Made by a program: the position numbers and the translations under genes
From: Caryophanales bacterium
GTDB lineage: Bacteria > Bacillota > Bacilli > JARBTR01
NCBI GenBank assembly: GCA_029240105.1
Contig: JARBTR010000002.1
Coordinates: forward strand, 204,394-268,393
DNA: 64,000 nucleotides
Direction of reading: 5' to 3'
The notes under the pieces: model-generated
What the model saw: the letters and a program-made list of their open reading frames with translations, nothing else
What the model was told of the DNA's origin: nothing
Database searches by the model: none
Shown: one piece after another, positions 54,079-64,000 of the stretch
Numbering within the stretch: position 1 is the first letter of the stretch
Layout: each line of letters begins with the position of its first letter

Positions 54079-55320
54079 TTAAATTTTTACTAATTTTTTC
54101 TCAATTAATTCGTTTAAAGCTTGACATACAGCAAATTTCACATGTGAATAAGTTAGCCCTCCCTGCACAAATGCAGTATAAGGTGGTCTAAGCGGTCCAT
54201 CAGCGGACAGTTCAATACTTGAACCTTGAATAAATGTGCCAGCAGCCATGATAACATCATCTTCATAGCCAGGCATATAAGCTGGCATCGGCTTTACATG
54301 AGAATTAATTGGTGATGCATATTGAATTTGCTGACAGAAAGCAACCATTTTATCGCGGTCATGAAAGCTTACAGATTGGATTAAATCCGTTCGCTTCGCG
54401 TCCCATTTTGGCTCTGAATTAAAACCGTATTCTTCAAGCATAGCTGCAGTAAAAATGGCACCCTTCAAGGCTTCCCCCACTGTATGTGGTGCCATAAAGA
54501 AACCCTGATACATTTCCAGCAAGCTATATAACATGGCACCTGCCTCTGCCCCAATACCTGGTACAGTCAATCGATATGCACAACGTTCAACCAAATCAGC
54601 TCTTCCTACAATGTATCCCCCTGTCTTTACAAGACCAGCACCTGGATTTTTCATAAGGGATCCCGCAATTAAATCTGCACCGACCTCGGTTGGTTCTTTT
54701 GTTTCAACAAACTCTCCATAGCAATTATCAACAAATACAACTAGATCTGATCTAATTTCCTTAACAAAACGAATCATTTCTCCAATTTCTTCGACTGTAA
54801 ATGATGGCCGAATATCGTAACCTTTTGAACGCTGTATACCAATCATTTTTGTATTCGGTTTGATTGCTTCACGAACAGCAGAAAAATCTATTTGATTTTC
54901 TTTTAATGCAACAGTTTGATACGAAATATTGTACTCTTTCAAGGAACCAATTCCGGCCCCACGAATCCCAACAATTTCTTCTAAAGTGTCATACGGCTTT
55001 CCAGTAATATAAATCAATTCATCTCCTGGCCTCAGTACACCAAATAAACACGTAGAAATGGCGTGTGTACCCGAGATGATCTGCGGTCGAACCAATGCAG
55101 CTTCAGTCCCAAACACATCTGCATATACTTTTTCTAATGTTTCACGACCCCCATCATCGTAGCCGTATCCAGTAGATGGAATGAAATGAGAATCACTTAC
55201 TCGGTTATTTCTAAAAGCATTAATGACCTTTTCTGTATTAAAATCTACAATCTGGTCAACTTCTTGCTTTTTTTCAGCAATTTTAAACTCAACTTTTTTA
55301 ATAATATTTTTACTAATCAT
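54079..55320 (-). CDS. ynbB: PLP-dependent methionine gamma-lyase-like protein (YnbB)
   Basis: It has 413 residues and belongs to the family long named 'aluminium resistance protein'. The PLP-binding Lys is in 'GSLMKNPGAGL'. 'STGYGYDDGGRETLE', 'SGTHAIS' and 'VDNCYGEF' are family landmarks of the fold-type I cystathionine-lyase group. It lies between hflX and glnA-glnR, as in B. subtilis. The true substrate is not established. Confidence 0.9.
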   Translation of the reverse strand: MISKNIIKKVEFKIAEKKQEVDQIVDFNTEKVINAFRNNRVSDSHFIPSTGYGYDDGGRETLEKVYADVFGTEAALVRPQIISGTHAISTCLFGVLRPGDELIYITGKPYDTLEEIVGIRGAGIGSLKEYNISYQTVALKENQIDFSAVREAIKPNTKMIGIQRSKGYDIRPSFTVEEIGEMIRFVKEIRSDLVVFVDNCYGEFVETKEPTEVGADLIAGSLMKNPGAGLVKTGGYIVGRADLVERCAYRLTVPGIGAEAGAMLYSLLEMYQGFFMAPHTVGEALKGAIFTAAMLEEYGFNSEPKWDAKRTDLIQSVSFHDRDKMVAFCQQIQYASPINSHVKPMPAYMPGYEDDVIMAAGTFIQGSSIELSADGPLRPPYTAFVQGGLTYSHVKFAVCQALNELIEKKLVKI

Positions 55321-55349
55321 AAAATTTAATCCCTTTTTTTAATTGCAAA

Positions 55350-56621
55350 TTACCAATCTTCAGAGTTTGACTTTAAAACAGGATTTACTAATCCAGCAAC
55401 TGGATGATCTGCTAATGCAAATCCAGTAATTTGGTATGAATCTGTTTCCTCATCGTAATCAATTTTTTCAATGATAGTTTCGTCTTTTAATCTTGAGATG
55501 TTTTTCCCCTCATGAGACTCCAATTGTATTCGGTAAGGCTGCATTTGCTCCTTGACCATTTTTTCCATTGTATAACGTAATTTTTGTAAATCATCTTCAT
55601 TAAAAGCTGAGATGTGAATGGTATCACCCTTTGAAGATGAAAGAAATGAGACACTTGTTAAATCCTTTTTATTGTAGACAGTTAATTGGGGTATTTTGGA
55701 TGCTTCTAAATCCTGCAATATCCCTTGTACAGTTTGCTCATGGATATAATGACTGACATGTGAGGAGTCTACAATATGTAATATCGCATCTGATTGTGTA
55801 ACCTCTTCAAGCGTTGAACGAAAGGCGGCAATCAATGATGTAGGCAGATCTTGTATAAATCCAACTGTATCACTAATTAGAACCTTAAATCCTGAAGGCA
55901 ATGAACATTCTCTAGTTGTCGGATCAAGAGTTGCAAATAGTTGATTTTCCTCGTAAACATCCGCATTTGCTAATCGGTTAAACAACGTGGATTTCCCTGC
56001 GTTTGTATACCCTGCTAATGAAAAAGTGAAGCGGCTGTTACGTTTACGACGATCTCGGTATCTCTCGCGATGACTCACAATCGTCTCCAATTGTTTTTTT
56101 ATTTCATCAATTTTTCGACGAATACTTCGACGATCTGATTCAAGTTTTGTTTCCCCAGGTCCTCTAGTCCCTATACCCCCACCTTGTCTAGATAATTCAG
56201 TTCCTTGGCCAACAAGTCTGGGCATTGCATATTTCAATTGTGCTAATTCTACTTGCAATTGTCCTTCTCTTGATCGAGCACGTTGAGCAAAAATATCAAG
56301 TATCAGTTGGGTGCGGTCTATAAGTCTGGATTCGAGAAGTTTTGATAAATTTCGTAACTGGCTTGGGGAAAGTTCATCATTGAAGATAATGACGTCGGGC
56401 TGAATTTCTCTTGCTAATGCTACTAATTCCTCTGTCTTTCCTTTTCCAATGTAGGTAGCTGGATGTGGTCTTTCACGTTTTTGATGTAAAACAGCTGCTG
56501 ATTTCCCCCCTGCTGTTTCAGTTAGAGCTTCCAACTCTTTCATAGAAGAAAGAAAATTCTCATCCGTTTCGACTGTTTGGCATCCCACTAATAAAGCTTT
56601 TTCGTATGTTAGATGATTCAT
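55350..56621 (-). CDS. hflX: GTPase HflX
   Basis: This is a ribosome-associated GTPase, in other bacteria a heat-stress ribosome splitting factor. It has 423 residues. The N-terminal HflX domain has 'PHPATYIGKGK' and 'RDRTQ-like' features. The middle Gly-rich 'GQGTELSRQGGGIGTRGPG' precedes the G domain. There G1 is 'GYTNAGKST', G3 'DTVGF' and G4 'NKKD'. It corresponds to ynbA of B. subtilis by position between spoVK and ynbB. Confidence 0.95.
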   Translation of the reverse strand: MNHLTYEKALLVGCQTVETDENFLSSMKELEALTETAGGKSAAVLHQKRERPHPATYIGKGKTEELVALAREIQPDVIIFNDELSPSQLRNLSKLLESRLIDRTQLILDIFAQRARSREGQLQVELAQLKYAMPRLVGQGTELSRQGGGIGTRGPGETKLESDRRSIRRKIDEIKKQLETIVSHRERYRDRRKRNSRFTFSLAGYTNAGKSTLFNRLANADVYEENQLFATLDPTTRECSLPSGFKVLISDTVGFIQDLPTSLIAAFRSTLEEVTQSDAILHIVDSSHVSHYIHEQTVQGILQDLEASKIPQLTVYNKKDLTSVSFLSSSKGDTIHISAFNEDDLQKLRYTMEKMVKEQMQPYRIQLESHEGKNISRLKDETIIEKIDYDEETDSYQITGFALADHPVAGLVNPVLKSNSEDW

Positions 56622-56686
56622 TTGTACTCCTTATTTTTTTCATTCGTTCTATTCTAACAAAAATTCCACTTTCAGTGAAATAAACA

Positions 56687-56720
56687 AAAGACATTTCTAC
56701 TATAAGCAAAAATGTCCTTT
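56687..56720 (-). terminator. spoVK terminator
   Basis: AAAGGACATTT and AAATGTCTTT pair on the minus strand, followed by TGTTTATTT. Confidence 0.7.
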
Positions 56721-56725
56721 GTTTA

Positions 56726-57670
56726 TTATATACCTAAATCAATACTTCTAATTGTCATTAAATCATTTCGATCTGGATTTCGGTATGTTAAAAGTCTGAT
56801 AGACTGGGAACGGATAGCCTTTTCAATGATGTTTCTGACATATCTTGCGTTAGAAAATTGAAACTTATTTCCATTTTCACAAATTACTTTTAAGTGGTAA
56901 TACATTATATCTTTTGCATTAACACTTAATTTATATTGTTTATCTTTTAACATCTTTTCAGAAATAGCTAGTAATTCTTCAGAAGTGTAATCCGGAAAGT
57001 TAACCACAATTGGAAAACGGGAAGCAAGTCCTGGATTCATTCTGACAAAGTATTGCATTTCAGAAGAATAACCCGCCAAAATTACTATAAAATCGTGTTG
57101 CTTATCTTCTACATGTTTTACAATCGTATCAATGGCTTCACGACCAAAATCTTTTTCACCACCTCGACCTAATGAGTAGGCTTCATCGATGAATAATATT
57201 CCACCCTGTGACTTTTTAATTAATTCTCTCGTTTTCAGTGCAGTATGACCAATGTACTCACCAACAAGGTCTGCTCGTTCAGCTTCAATAAAATGACCTT
57301 TACTTAGTACATTCATTTTAAATAGCATTTTTCCGACAAGCCGAGCCATGGTTGTTTTACCCGTACCTGGATTTCCTTTAAACAGCATATGAAGCATTTG
57401 ACCGTCAGTTTTTAACCCAACTTCCTGCCTTTGTTTGTTAATTGTTACCCAAGCATAAATTTCTTTTAGAATTTTTTTCATTTCCTTTAATCCAATAAAT
57501 TGTTCAAGTTCCTCTTCCATTTCCATTAAAATCTGATGATCTTGAAACAATTTTTGAGATTCTACTTCGCCTTCAGTTTCATTAAAACCAGTTACTTCAA
57601 CTTCTCTCTGCTGCCTGAGAATGACATTTATTTGTCCATTATCTCGTACACGAATTGATTCTTCTGGCAC
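56726..57670 (-). CDS. spoVK: Stage V sporulation AAA ATPase SpoVK
   Basis: This is an AAA+ ATPase of the CbxX/CfxQ family needed for spore maturation in B. subtilis. It has 314 residues from a GTG start with AAGGGTGAT upstream. Walker A 'GNPGTGKTTMARL', Walker B 'GILFIDEAYSLG' and the pore/sensor region 'ILAGYSSEM' are intact. The acidic N-terminal 50 residues are variable. It stands between hflX and miaA. Expression is expected in the mother cell. Confidence 0.93.
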   Translation of the reverse strand: MPEESIRVRDNGQINVILRQQREVEVTGFNETEGEVESQKLFQDHQILMEMEEELEQFIGLKEMKKILKEIYAWVTINKQRQEVGLKTDGQMLHMLFKGNPGTGKTTMARLVGKMLFKMNVLSKGHFIEAERADLVGEYIGHTALKTRELIKKSQGGILFIDEAYSLGRGGEKDFGREAIDTIVKHVEDKQHDFIVILAGYSSEMQYFVRMNPGLASRFPIVVNFPDYTSEELLAISEKMLKDKQYKLSVNAKDIMYYHLKVICENGNKFQFSNARYVRNIIEKAIRSQSIRLLTYRNPDRNDLMTIRSIDLGI

Positions 57671-57743
57671 AGGATCACCCTTTTTAGATACAATTTCTAC
57701 TTTCTTTCGACAAATACCTATTTATTTAAAGTTAATAAAAATG

Positions 57744-57809
57744 AAAAAACAGGAAAATATTCTCGATAAAAGTCAATTTCTGCGCTTTCCTGAGAAATAA
57801 ATTCCTGTT
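57744..57809 (-). terminator. Long terminator after miaA
   Basis: AAAACAGGAA and TTCCTGTTTT close a stem with a large loop, and TTCATTTTT follows on the minus strand. The 172-bp miaA-spoVK gap holds this and no frame for Hfq. Confidence 0.75.
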
Positions 57810-57842
57810 TTATTTTTATGCTATTCTAGTACCATTTAGAAT

Positions 57843-58775
57843 TTATGATTGAAGCTCTTTATCTACGAACTTGCAAATTCTATCCAAATTATTGATAAAA
57901 TCCGAAGTATCACTCATATCAAACCATTGTACGTCCATTTTGTTACGAAACCATGTAAACTGTCGCTTAGCAAAGTTACGAGAAGACTGTTGAATTTCGT
58001 TAATAACCTCATCTATTGTTTTTTCGTTGTTAAAGTATGGAAAGAATTCTTTGTATCCAATCGCTAACATAGATTGTTTTTCAGAGAGTCCTTTTTCAAC
58101 AAGTTTTCGAACTTCATTTTCAAGTCCATTATTCATCATCTGTAGAACTCTCGCATTAATACGTTCATACAATTGATTTCTTTCCATCTCAAGGCCAATC
58201 ACAATTGCATCATACAGAGCAATCTTTTCTGATGCTGCAGTTTGTTCGCTAAATTTCTTCCCAGACAGGATACATACTTCTAACGCACGAACTACTCTTT
58301 TTTTATTATTTGGATGGATGTTTGTAGCTGTCACTGGATCTAGCTCTGATAATTGACGATGCAACTCATAATTATCTAATGTATATAATTTTTCTCGGAG
58401 TTCAGCATCCTCTATCGTTTCAGGAAACTGATAATCATACAGAACTGATTGAACATATAACCCAGTACCGCCAACTAAAATAGGGAGTTTTTCACGAGTT
58501 GTAATATCTTGAATACATTTACTAACGTCATTCTTATAATCAACGACGTTATATTGCTCTTCTGGATTTCGAATGTCAATTAAATGATGAGGAATTCCAT
58601 CCATTTCACTTTGAGTGATCTTAGCCGTTCCTATATCAAGTCCTCTGTAAACTTGAAAAGCATCTCCGTTTATAATTTCTCCATTAAATCGTTTAGCCAG
58701 TTCCAACGAAAGAGCCGTTTTTCCTACAGCTGTTGGACCAACAATTACAATTAATTTCTCTTTCGTTGTCTTCAT
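57843..58775 (-). CDS. miaA: tRNA dimethylallyltransferase
   Basis: The enzyme adds a dimethylallyl group to A37 of tRNAs reading UNN codons. It has 310 residues. The P-loop is 'GPTAVGKTAL'. The catalytic-site segment reads 'NGDAFQVYRGLDIGTAK', where many homologues have GDSMQ. 'GGTGLYVQ' and the tRNA-contact 'AIGYKEF' are conserved. The ATG begins directly after the mutL stop (TAAATG), so the genes are coupled. Confidence 0.95.
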   Translation of the reverse strand: MKTTKEKLIVIVGPTAVGKTALSLELAKRFNGEIINGDAFQVYRGLDIGTAKITQSEMDGIPHHLIDIRNPEEQYNVVDYKNDVSKCIQDITTREKLPILVGGTGLYVQSVLYDYQFPETIEDAELREKLYTLDNYELHRQLSELDPVTATNIHPNNKKRVVRALEVCILSGKKFSEQTAASEKIALYDAIVIGLEMERNQLYERINARVLQMMNNGLENEVRKLVEKGLSEKQSMLAIGYKEFFPYFNNEKTIDEVINEIQQSSRNFAKRQFTWFRNKMDVQWFDMSDTSDFINNLDRICKFVDKELQS

Positions 58776-60692
58776 TTACATTACCCTTTTAAACATTTTT
58801 TCAATTTCATACTGTGAAAATTGTACGATAATTGGACGACCATGTGGACAAGTAAATGGGTCTGTAGTCAGTCTTAAATCATCTAATAACTGCTGCATTT
58901 CATCCTGTCTCAAATGTCTATTTGCCTTGATTGATGCCTTACAACTCATCATAATAGCGGATTCCTCACGAATTTTACCGATGTCTGCTTTTTTATTTGT
59001 TAAAACTTGCTCAATTAATTCTTCAAGTAGTACTTGTTCGTCACCCTTTGGGAACCATGTAGGTGTCGCTCTTACTATAAAGCTATTACCTCCAAATTCT
59101 TCCAAAAAAACTCCAATTCCCTCAAGTGTTTTTCTAAGATCATTTATTCTAATGAAATCATCTGTAGAATAAGTCAATGTAATAGGTAGTAGTAAATCCT
59201 GAAACTCTTGTTCAACTTCTGAGATTTTTATTTTATAAAATTCATATTTCATTCGTTCCTGAGCAGCGTGTTGGTCTATTATAAATAAGCCATTCTCATT
59301 TTGAGCTAATAGGTACGTTCCATGTAATTGACCAATTAAGTACATTGGTGGAATAGCTGATTCAGTTTGGTCCAGATTGTGTTCTAGTGTGTATGCCTGA
59401 ACTTTCCCATCGTTTATTGAATCTACAGATTCATCTTTATAAACATCATTACCATTTGTAATGTAATCTAACGATTTTATTTCCTCAAAACTACTATTTT
59501 GTAGTTTAAATTCTTTGTTCGTTTCAGAAAAATTTTCTTCGCGTAATGGCATTGATAGATTTATAGATTCACTTTTATTTGAAGAAATTTCATTAAAATA
59601 ATCCACTATTGCTTGTGGCGGTTTCGATCCTGAGTTAAATCGAAAACTTTGCTGTTCATTTACTTTTTTTTGACCTTTTGACGTAGAAACTCCAGTTGGA
59701 ATAAGTGTTTGACTTTGAAGCTTTTCTTTAATTGTTTTTGTCACAAGTTCCATTAATTCAGATTCTTTACTTAGTCTAACTTCCATTTTAGATGGATGCA
59801 CGTTTACATCTACCAAATATGGATCCAGTTTGACACTTAAAAGTACATATGGGTAGCGGTTTATTGGTAACAATGTGTGGTATGCATCTAAAATAGCTTT
59901 TGAGATGAAGAAATTTTTAACATAACGCCCATTCACAAGAATAGTCATATAATTTCGAGAAGCTCTTGTTACTTCGGGAAGTCCAATTAAACCTTCTATT
60001 TCAAAATCCAGAGATGAACCTTTAAAAGGGATAACTTTTTTGGCAATTTCTATTCCGTATATCGTCGAAAAAACCTGTTGAATATTGCCATTTCCTGCTG
60101 TTTTTAAAAGTTCCCTACCATTGCTAATCAGTCTAAAAGATATTTCCGGGTGTGAAATTGCTAATCGGTTAGCTACATCGATAATAGTTCCAAGTTCAGT
60201 CGTTTCAGATTTCAAATATTTTAAACGTGCAGGAGTATTAAAGAAAATATTCTCAACTTTAAAATCTGTACCTTTTCTACTGTCAGATCCTTCATGCTTT
60301 AGAATTTTTCCACCCTCAATGACTAAACGAGATCCAATTCCTTCACCAGTTGATGATTTAACTTCAACACGAGAAACAGAAGCAATACTTGGCAATGCCT
60401 CTCCTCGAAACCCAAGAGTTCGAATTCGAAACAAGTCGTTTTCATTCATAATCTTACTTGTTGCATGTCTCTCAAAAGCATTCAACATATCATCTGGAGC
60501 GATACCTTCGCCATTATCTATGATACGGATTGACTTTAAACCAGCCTCTTCGATAAAAATTTCAATGACAGAGGACCCAGCATCAATTGCGTTCTCAACC
60601 AATTCCTTTACAACCGAAGCTGGACGTTCCACTACTTCTCCTGCTGCAATTTTATTAGAGAGATTGTCATCAAGAAGTACGATTTTCCCCAT
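58776..60692 (-). CDS. mutL: DNA mismatch repair protein MutL
   Basis: This is the mismatch-repair mediator with its own nicking activity. It has 638 residues from ATG 60692, which has TAGGAGT upstream; the frame is open to 60725 without a site. The GHKL ATPase motifs are '[12 protein letters not shown]', 'DNGEGI' and '[12 protein letters not shown]'. The endonuclease motif [12 protein letters not shown] (DQHA-x2-E-x4-E) and 'SCKASIKAN' and 'CPHGRPI' mark a MutL with a metal-dependent nuclease, as expected in bacteria without MutH. Confidence 0.97.
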   Translation of the reverse strand: MGKIVLLDDNLSNKIAAGEVVERPASVVKELVENAIDAGSSVIEIFIEEAGLKSIRIIDNGEGIAPDDMLNAFERHATSKIMNENDLFRIRTLGFRGEALPSIASVSRVEVKSSTGEGIGSRLVIEGGKILKHEGSDSRKGTDFKVENIFFNTPARLKYLKSETTELGTIIDVANRLAISHPEISFRLISNGRELLKTAGNGNIQQVFSTIYGIEIAKKVIPFKGSSLDFEIEGLIGLPEVTRASRNYMTILVNGRYVKNFFISKAILDAYHTLLPINRYPYVLLSVKLDPYLVDVNVHPSKMEVRLSKESELMELVTKTIKEKLQSQTLIPTGVSTSKGQKKVNEQQSFRFNSGSKPPQAIVDYFNEISSNKSESINLSMPLREENFSETNKEFKLQNSSFEEIKSLDYITNGNDVYKDESVDSINDGKVQAYTLEHNLDQTESAIPPMYLIGQLHGTYLLAQNENGLFIIDQHAAQERMKYEFYKIKISEVEQEFQDLLLPITLTYSTDDFIRINDLRKTLEGIGVFLEEFGGNSFIVRATPTWFPKGDEQVLLEELIEQVLTNKKADIGKIREESAIMMSCKASIKANRHLRQDEMQQLLDDLRLTTDPFTCPHGRPIIVQFSQYEIEKMFKRVM

Positions 60693-60769
60693 TGAAACTC
60701 CTACCTTTCTATTTGTTTCCTTCATAGTTTTAAGATTTAAATGAATAAAATTAATTTAAATAGACTAAA

Positions 60770-63316
60770 TCACTTTAACTTTGATTGTAGGGTGAATAAA
60801 ATATCTAATGCTTCTCTAGGTGACAAATCATCAAGAGACATCATTCTTATTTCCTTTAGCACGGATTCTTCGTTTTCATGTAATTCTTCATTGTGAATAT
60901 CAGAAAAACTTAATTGTCCGGCAGACTGTTCGAGAACCAACTGCTTTCCGTTCTTCTCTAGTTCTTTAAGTATAATTTTCGCCCTTTTAATTAATGAATT
61001 CGGCATATCAGCCAACTCAGCAACATGGATTCCATAACTACGGTCCGCAGGTCCATCTACTACTTTATGAAGGAATACAACTTTTCCATTTTGCTCAACT
61101 GCACGCACATGAATATTTTTCATCTTCGATAGTTTCTTGTCTAAAGTAGTCAACTCATGATAATGTGTCGAAAATATAGTCAATGATCCAATTTGCTCAT
61201 GGATATGTTCAATTATTGCTTGAGCTAATGCCATTCCATCGTAAGTAGAAGTACCACGCCCAATCTCATCAAACAATAGCAAACTATTTGGAGTTGCATG
61301 AACCATCGCATTTTTCGCCTCTAACATTTCGACCATAAACGTACTTTGACCAGAAATTAAGTCATCAGCGGCACCAATCCGAGTAAAAATTTTATCGAAA
61401 ATAGGTAAAACAGCATCCTTAGCAGGTACAAAACAGCCTATCTGATTTAGAATGACAATATGAGCAACTTGTCTCATATAAGTGCTTTTACCTGACATAT
61501 TTGGTCCTGTCACAAGTAAAATACGATTTTCATCATTCAAATAAACATCATTAGGAACGTATTCCTGTGTTTGAAGTACTTTTTCAACAACTGGATGTCT
61601 TCCTTCAATAATTACGAGCTGACGATCTTTTGAGATTGAAGGTTTCACAAATTTTCGGTCTTCACTTACTTTCGCAAAGCATTGATAGCAATCAATCTCA
61701 CTTACGATTTTGGCTAAACCTTGTAAACGGCTAATATTTGATTTAATAAAATCTCTTAGTTGTATAAATAGCCTATATTCAAGTTCTACACTCTTTTCTT
61801 CAGCTTCAAGTATAACTCGCTCCATTTCTTTAAGTTCAGGAGTAACATATCTTTCTGCGTTTGCTAGTGTTTGTTTACGCTCATAACGAGAATCATTCAA
61901 TAAATGAAAGTTCGCTTTTGAAATTTCGATATAATAGCCAAAAATTCGATTATAACCTATTTTAAGCGAGCGAATTCCCGTCTTTTCTTTTTCCTCCAAC
62001 TCGAGTTGAGCTATCCAATTCTTCCCATTCATAGAGGCATCTTTATACTTATCCAATTCTTCATTGAATCCAGTACGAATCATTTCACCTTCTTTAATTG
62101 AAAAAGGTGGATTATCAACAAGTGCATACTGGAGTAATTCGGCAATTTCAGTGCATGGATCAATAGAAGCTGCAATATCACTTGTTGAAACTGATTTCAT
62201 CTCAACAAGTTGTTGTTTAATCATGGGAATCTGTTGTAAGGACTTTTTTAACTGTACAAGATCTTTTGCATTACAGTTTCCAAAAGCAACACGACCTACT
62301 AATCGTTCTAGGTCATACACTTCATTTAAATAAGCTCGAATATTTTCCCGTTCGAAGTAACTAGCCATAAACGTTTTAACAATGGATTGACGCATTTCGA
62401 TTTGTGTTTGGTTTAGTAAAGGTTTTTCAACCCATTCTTTTAACTTTCGCCCACCCATTGCAGTATTTGTTTCATCTAAAAGCCACAACAATGAACCCTT
62501 TTTACCTTTTGAACGAATCGTTTCCGTTAATTCTAGGTTTCTCTTAGAATAGTAATCCATTGCTAAGTAACTTTTAGACTCAATGTATTCTGCTCTTTGG
62601 ATATGATCCAAGCTGCGCTTTTGCGTTCGTATGATGTAGTTGAGAAGCATTCCAGAAGTTTTACGAAGTTCAATGTCTTGGAGTGAAGAAATATAGGTTT
62701 CAATCGTTTCTGATTCATTTTCGATTGAAAATACCATAACCCCACGATCAGACAGTTGCTTTTTGGTTAAATCATCTGGCTCACTAGCCAAAACAACTTC
62801 TTTTATTCCAAGTACTGATACTTCGTTCAAAACTTCATAAAATCCCTCATCAAAAAAAGTAACCTTATTTTCACCTGTGGACAAATCAATGTAGGCGAAT
62901 CCAAACCCACCATTTGGTAATGAATGAATACATGCGATAAAATTATTCTCTTTTTCAGATAACGTTTTACCTTCCATGACAGTACCAGGTGTAATCAATT
63001 GCACAACCTCACGTCGCACAATTCCTTTTACAGCTTTTGGGTCTTCTACCTGTTCACAAATGGCTACCTTATAGCCCCTTCCAACTAGTGTTTCAATGTA
63101 TCCAGCTGCTGCATGGTGTGGAACTCCACACATTGGAATTGGCTCAAGTGCCCCACCTTGTCTGCTGGTTAACGTAATCTCCAATTCTTTAGAGGCTTTC
63201 AATGCATCATCAAAAAACATTTCATAAAAATCGCCTAAACGATAAAAAAGAAATGCGTCTTGATATTCTGCTTTAACTGCTAAATATTGTTGAATCATTG
63301 GTGTATAAGTAAGCAT
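60770..63316 (-). CDS. mutS: DNA mismatch repair protein MutS
   Basis: This is a mismatch-sensing ATPase. It has 848 residues. The mismatch-reading motif is Phe30-x-Glu32 in 'GDFYEMF'. The ATPase domain has Walker A '[13 protein letters not shown]', Walker B '[15 protein letters not shown]' and 'FSTHYHEL'. A C-terminal tail with a beta-clamp-type '[12 protein letters not shown]' segment (Q-x-L-S-F) follows. The ATG has AGAGG upstream. It heads the mutS-mutL-miaA transcript and lies downstream of cotE. Confidence 0.97.
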   Translation of the reverse strand: MLTYTPMIQQYLAVKAEYQDAFLFYRLGDFYEMFFDDALKASKELEITLTSRQGGALEPIPMCGVPHHAAAGYIETLVGRGYKVAICEQVEDPKAVKGIVRREVVQLITPGTVMEGKTLSEKENNFIACIHSLPNGGFGFAYIDLSTGENKVTFFDEGFYEVLNEVSVLGIKEVVLASEPDDLTKKQLSDRGVMVFSIENESETIETYISSLQDIELRKTSGMLLNYIIRTQKRSLDHIQRAEYIESKSYLAMDYYSKRNLELTETIRSKGKKGSLLWLLDETNTAMGGRKLKEWVEKPLLNQTQIEMRQSIVKTFMASYFERENIRAYLNEVYDLERLVGRVAFGNCNAKDLVQLKKSLQQIPMIKQQLVEMKSVSTSDIAASIDPCTEIAELLQYALVDNPPFSIKEGEMIRTGFNEELDKYKDASMNGKNWIAQLELEEKEKTGIRSLKIGYNRIFGYYIEISKANFHLLNDSRYERKQTLANAERYVTPELKEMERVILEAEEKSVELEYRLFIQLRDFIKSNISRLQGLAKIVSEIDCYQCFAKVSEDRKFVKPSISKDRQLVIIEGRHPVVEKVLQTQEYVPNDVYLNDENRILLVTGPNMSGKSTYMRQVAHIVILNQIGCFVPAKDAVLPIFDKIFTRIGAADDLISGQSTFMVEMLEAKNAMVHATPNSLLLFDEIGRGTSTYDGMALAQAIIEHIHEQIGSLTIFSTHYHELTTLDKKLSKMKNIHVRAVEQNGKVVFLHKVVDGPADRSYGIHVAELADMPNSLIKRAKIILKELEKNGKQLVLEQSAGQLSFSDIHNEELHENEESVLKEIRMMSLDDLSPREALDILFTLQSKLK

Positions 63317-63381
63317 AATAAACCTCTTTAAATTTGTTTATAATCAATAAATTATAACACACCAATAATCGACAAAATAAA

Positions 63382-63404
63382 AAACTAGAGAATTTTCTCT
63401 AGTT
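63382..63404 (-). terminator. cotE terminator
   Basis: AAACTAGAGAA and TTCTCTAGTTT pair around a short loop, with TTTTTTATTTTG on the minus strand. Confidence 0.8.
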
Positions 63405-63458
63405 TAGGTTTGTAATATCTAAATATTTTGAAGTGTTTCTAATCGTTATATTCAGAAA

Positions 63459-64000
63459 TTATTCATCACTTAAATCTTTAATGAAATCAGGATCAATTTC
63501 TGATAACTCTTCATCATCTACTTCAGCTTCCCAATCACAATCTTCTTCGCCTAAATCATTCACCATTACAACTAGCTTTGTTTCACCAACAACTTCAACT
63601 AAGAACTCACGCTCTACGTTTACAATGATTTTTTGACCACTAGAAGAAATTTTACAGTCAATGCAATTTGGTTGTTGAACTACTTTTGCAAGTACCTCAT
63701 TATCATCAAAGTATTCAGCTTTACGATATTTTAAATTAATTTCTTCTACGTAGGAAATTCGTTCAGTGACAACTTCAGTTTTCGTATTGTCATGATGTGA
63801 AAACCAGATATTCGCATCATAACTACCACATATTTCAACCTTTTTACCCTTTTTCTTTGCTGAATAGTTATGATTGATAATCCAACATCCTAAAATACTT
63901 GATGGTTTGCAAGTTGGCTGGATTTTATGAATGGCTTTTGTAAACTTTCTTCCTTTTGCAACAACGGCCTTCGTAATAATTTCTCTGTACTGTTGTGACA
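63459..64000 (-). CDS. cotE: Outer spore coat morphogenetic protein CotE (start one base outside window)
   Basis: CotE organises the outer spore coat. The visible frame covers 180 codons to the TAA at 63459-63461. The first two bases at the window edge (TG on the minus strand) complete an ATG whose A lies at 64001, so all but one base is present. '[19 protein letters not shown]', '[13 protein letters not shown]' and '[13 protein letters not shown]' match CotE, as does the very acidic C-terminus. It is expected under sigma-E/sigma-K in the mother cell. It sits upstream of mutS, as in B. subtilis. Confidence 0.96.
   Translation of the reverse strand, partial: SQQYREIITKAVVAKGRKFTKAIHKIQPTCKPSSILGCWIINHNYSAKKKGKKVEICGSYDANIWFSHHDNTKTEVVTERISYVEEINLKYRKAEYFDDNEVLAKVVQQPNCIDCKISSSGQKIIVNVEREFLVEVVGETKLVVMVNDLGEEDCDWEAEVDDEELSEIDPDFIKDLSDE

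Noticed and set aside
60085..60744. Plus-strand open frame of 219 codons inside mutL
   Set aside because: It is antisense to the well-conserved ATPase domain, with no ribosome site or family pattern.
1..64000. tRNA, rRNA, CRISPR array or prophage
   Set aside because: None was seen by eye on either strand; a tRNAscan or CRISPR search could overturn this.

Overview
The window is about 64 kb of AT-rich chromosome from an endospore-forming low-GC Gram-positive bacterium (order Bacillales, probably Bacillaceae or a close relative; genus not fixed). The evidence is the spore genes (cotE, spoVK, tlp, sspN, sspO, sspP), the regulators glnR, lexA and a BusR-type protein, two T-box leaders and a guanine riboswitch. 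From memory of Bacillus subtilis, the backbone cotE-mutS-mutL-miaA-spoVK-hflX-ynbB-glnR-glnA / lexA-yneA-ynzC-tkt / sspP-sspO-yneN-tlp-yneP / plsY / parE-parC is collinear with one arc of that chromosome. It is interrupted here by accessory genes, and hfq and yneB are not seen at their usual places.

Layout. 1-6.4 kb: a truncated gene for a membrane-anchored Ig-like-repeat protein, T-box-led argS, and arginine deiminase genes arcC, arcA, arcB. 6.6-11.6 kb: a small membrane protein and parC/parE. 11.9-16.0 kb: an opuC-type osmolyte ABC operon with a GntR/RCK_C (BusR-like) regulator and a palindrome over its promoter. 16.4-25.6 kb: glnK-amtB, guaA, a nucleoside ABC transporter and xpt with a guanine riboswitch. 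25.8-31.1 kb: plsY, a CapA-like lipoprotein, T-box-led asnS and a cell-wall hydrolase. 31.1-34.2 kb: spore and small stress genes. 34.5-37.3 kb: selD with an in-frame UGA predicted to encode selenocysteine, a YdcF-like protein and an aldo/keto reductase. 37.4-39.6 kb: a two-gene transposon-like unit. 39.9-44.9 kb: tkt, ynzC, a LysM/VanY peptidase, and the SOS pair yneA/lexA. 45.0-50.9 kb: a peptide ABC operon with CodY-like boxes. 51.5-64 kb: glnA-glnR, an alkylation-repair protein, ynbB, hflX, spoVK, miaA, mutL, mutS and cotE.

The genes group into nitrogen and purine economy (GlnR/GlnA, Amt/GlnK, GuaA, Xpt and nucleoside uptake, CodY-type control of peptide uptake, arginine catabolism), osmotic homeostasis probably tied to c-di-AMP, DNA maintenance (ParCE, MutSL, LexA/YneA, AlkD-like) and sporulation.

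The most unusual observations are selD, whose N-terminus is split off by UGA with a SECIS-like hairpin behind it; the BusR-like regulator beside a consensus promoter embedded in a perfect 13-bp inverted repeat; several structured intergenic repeats; an RHH plus DDE transposase unit; and an argS T-box lacking the 3' arm of its terminator. No rRNA, tRNA, CRISPR array or prophage was seen.
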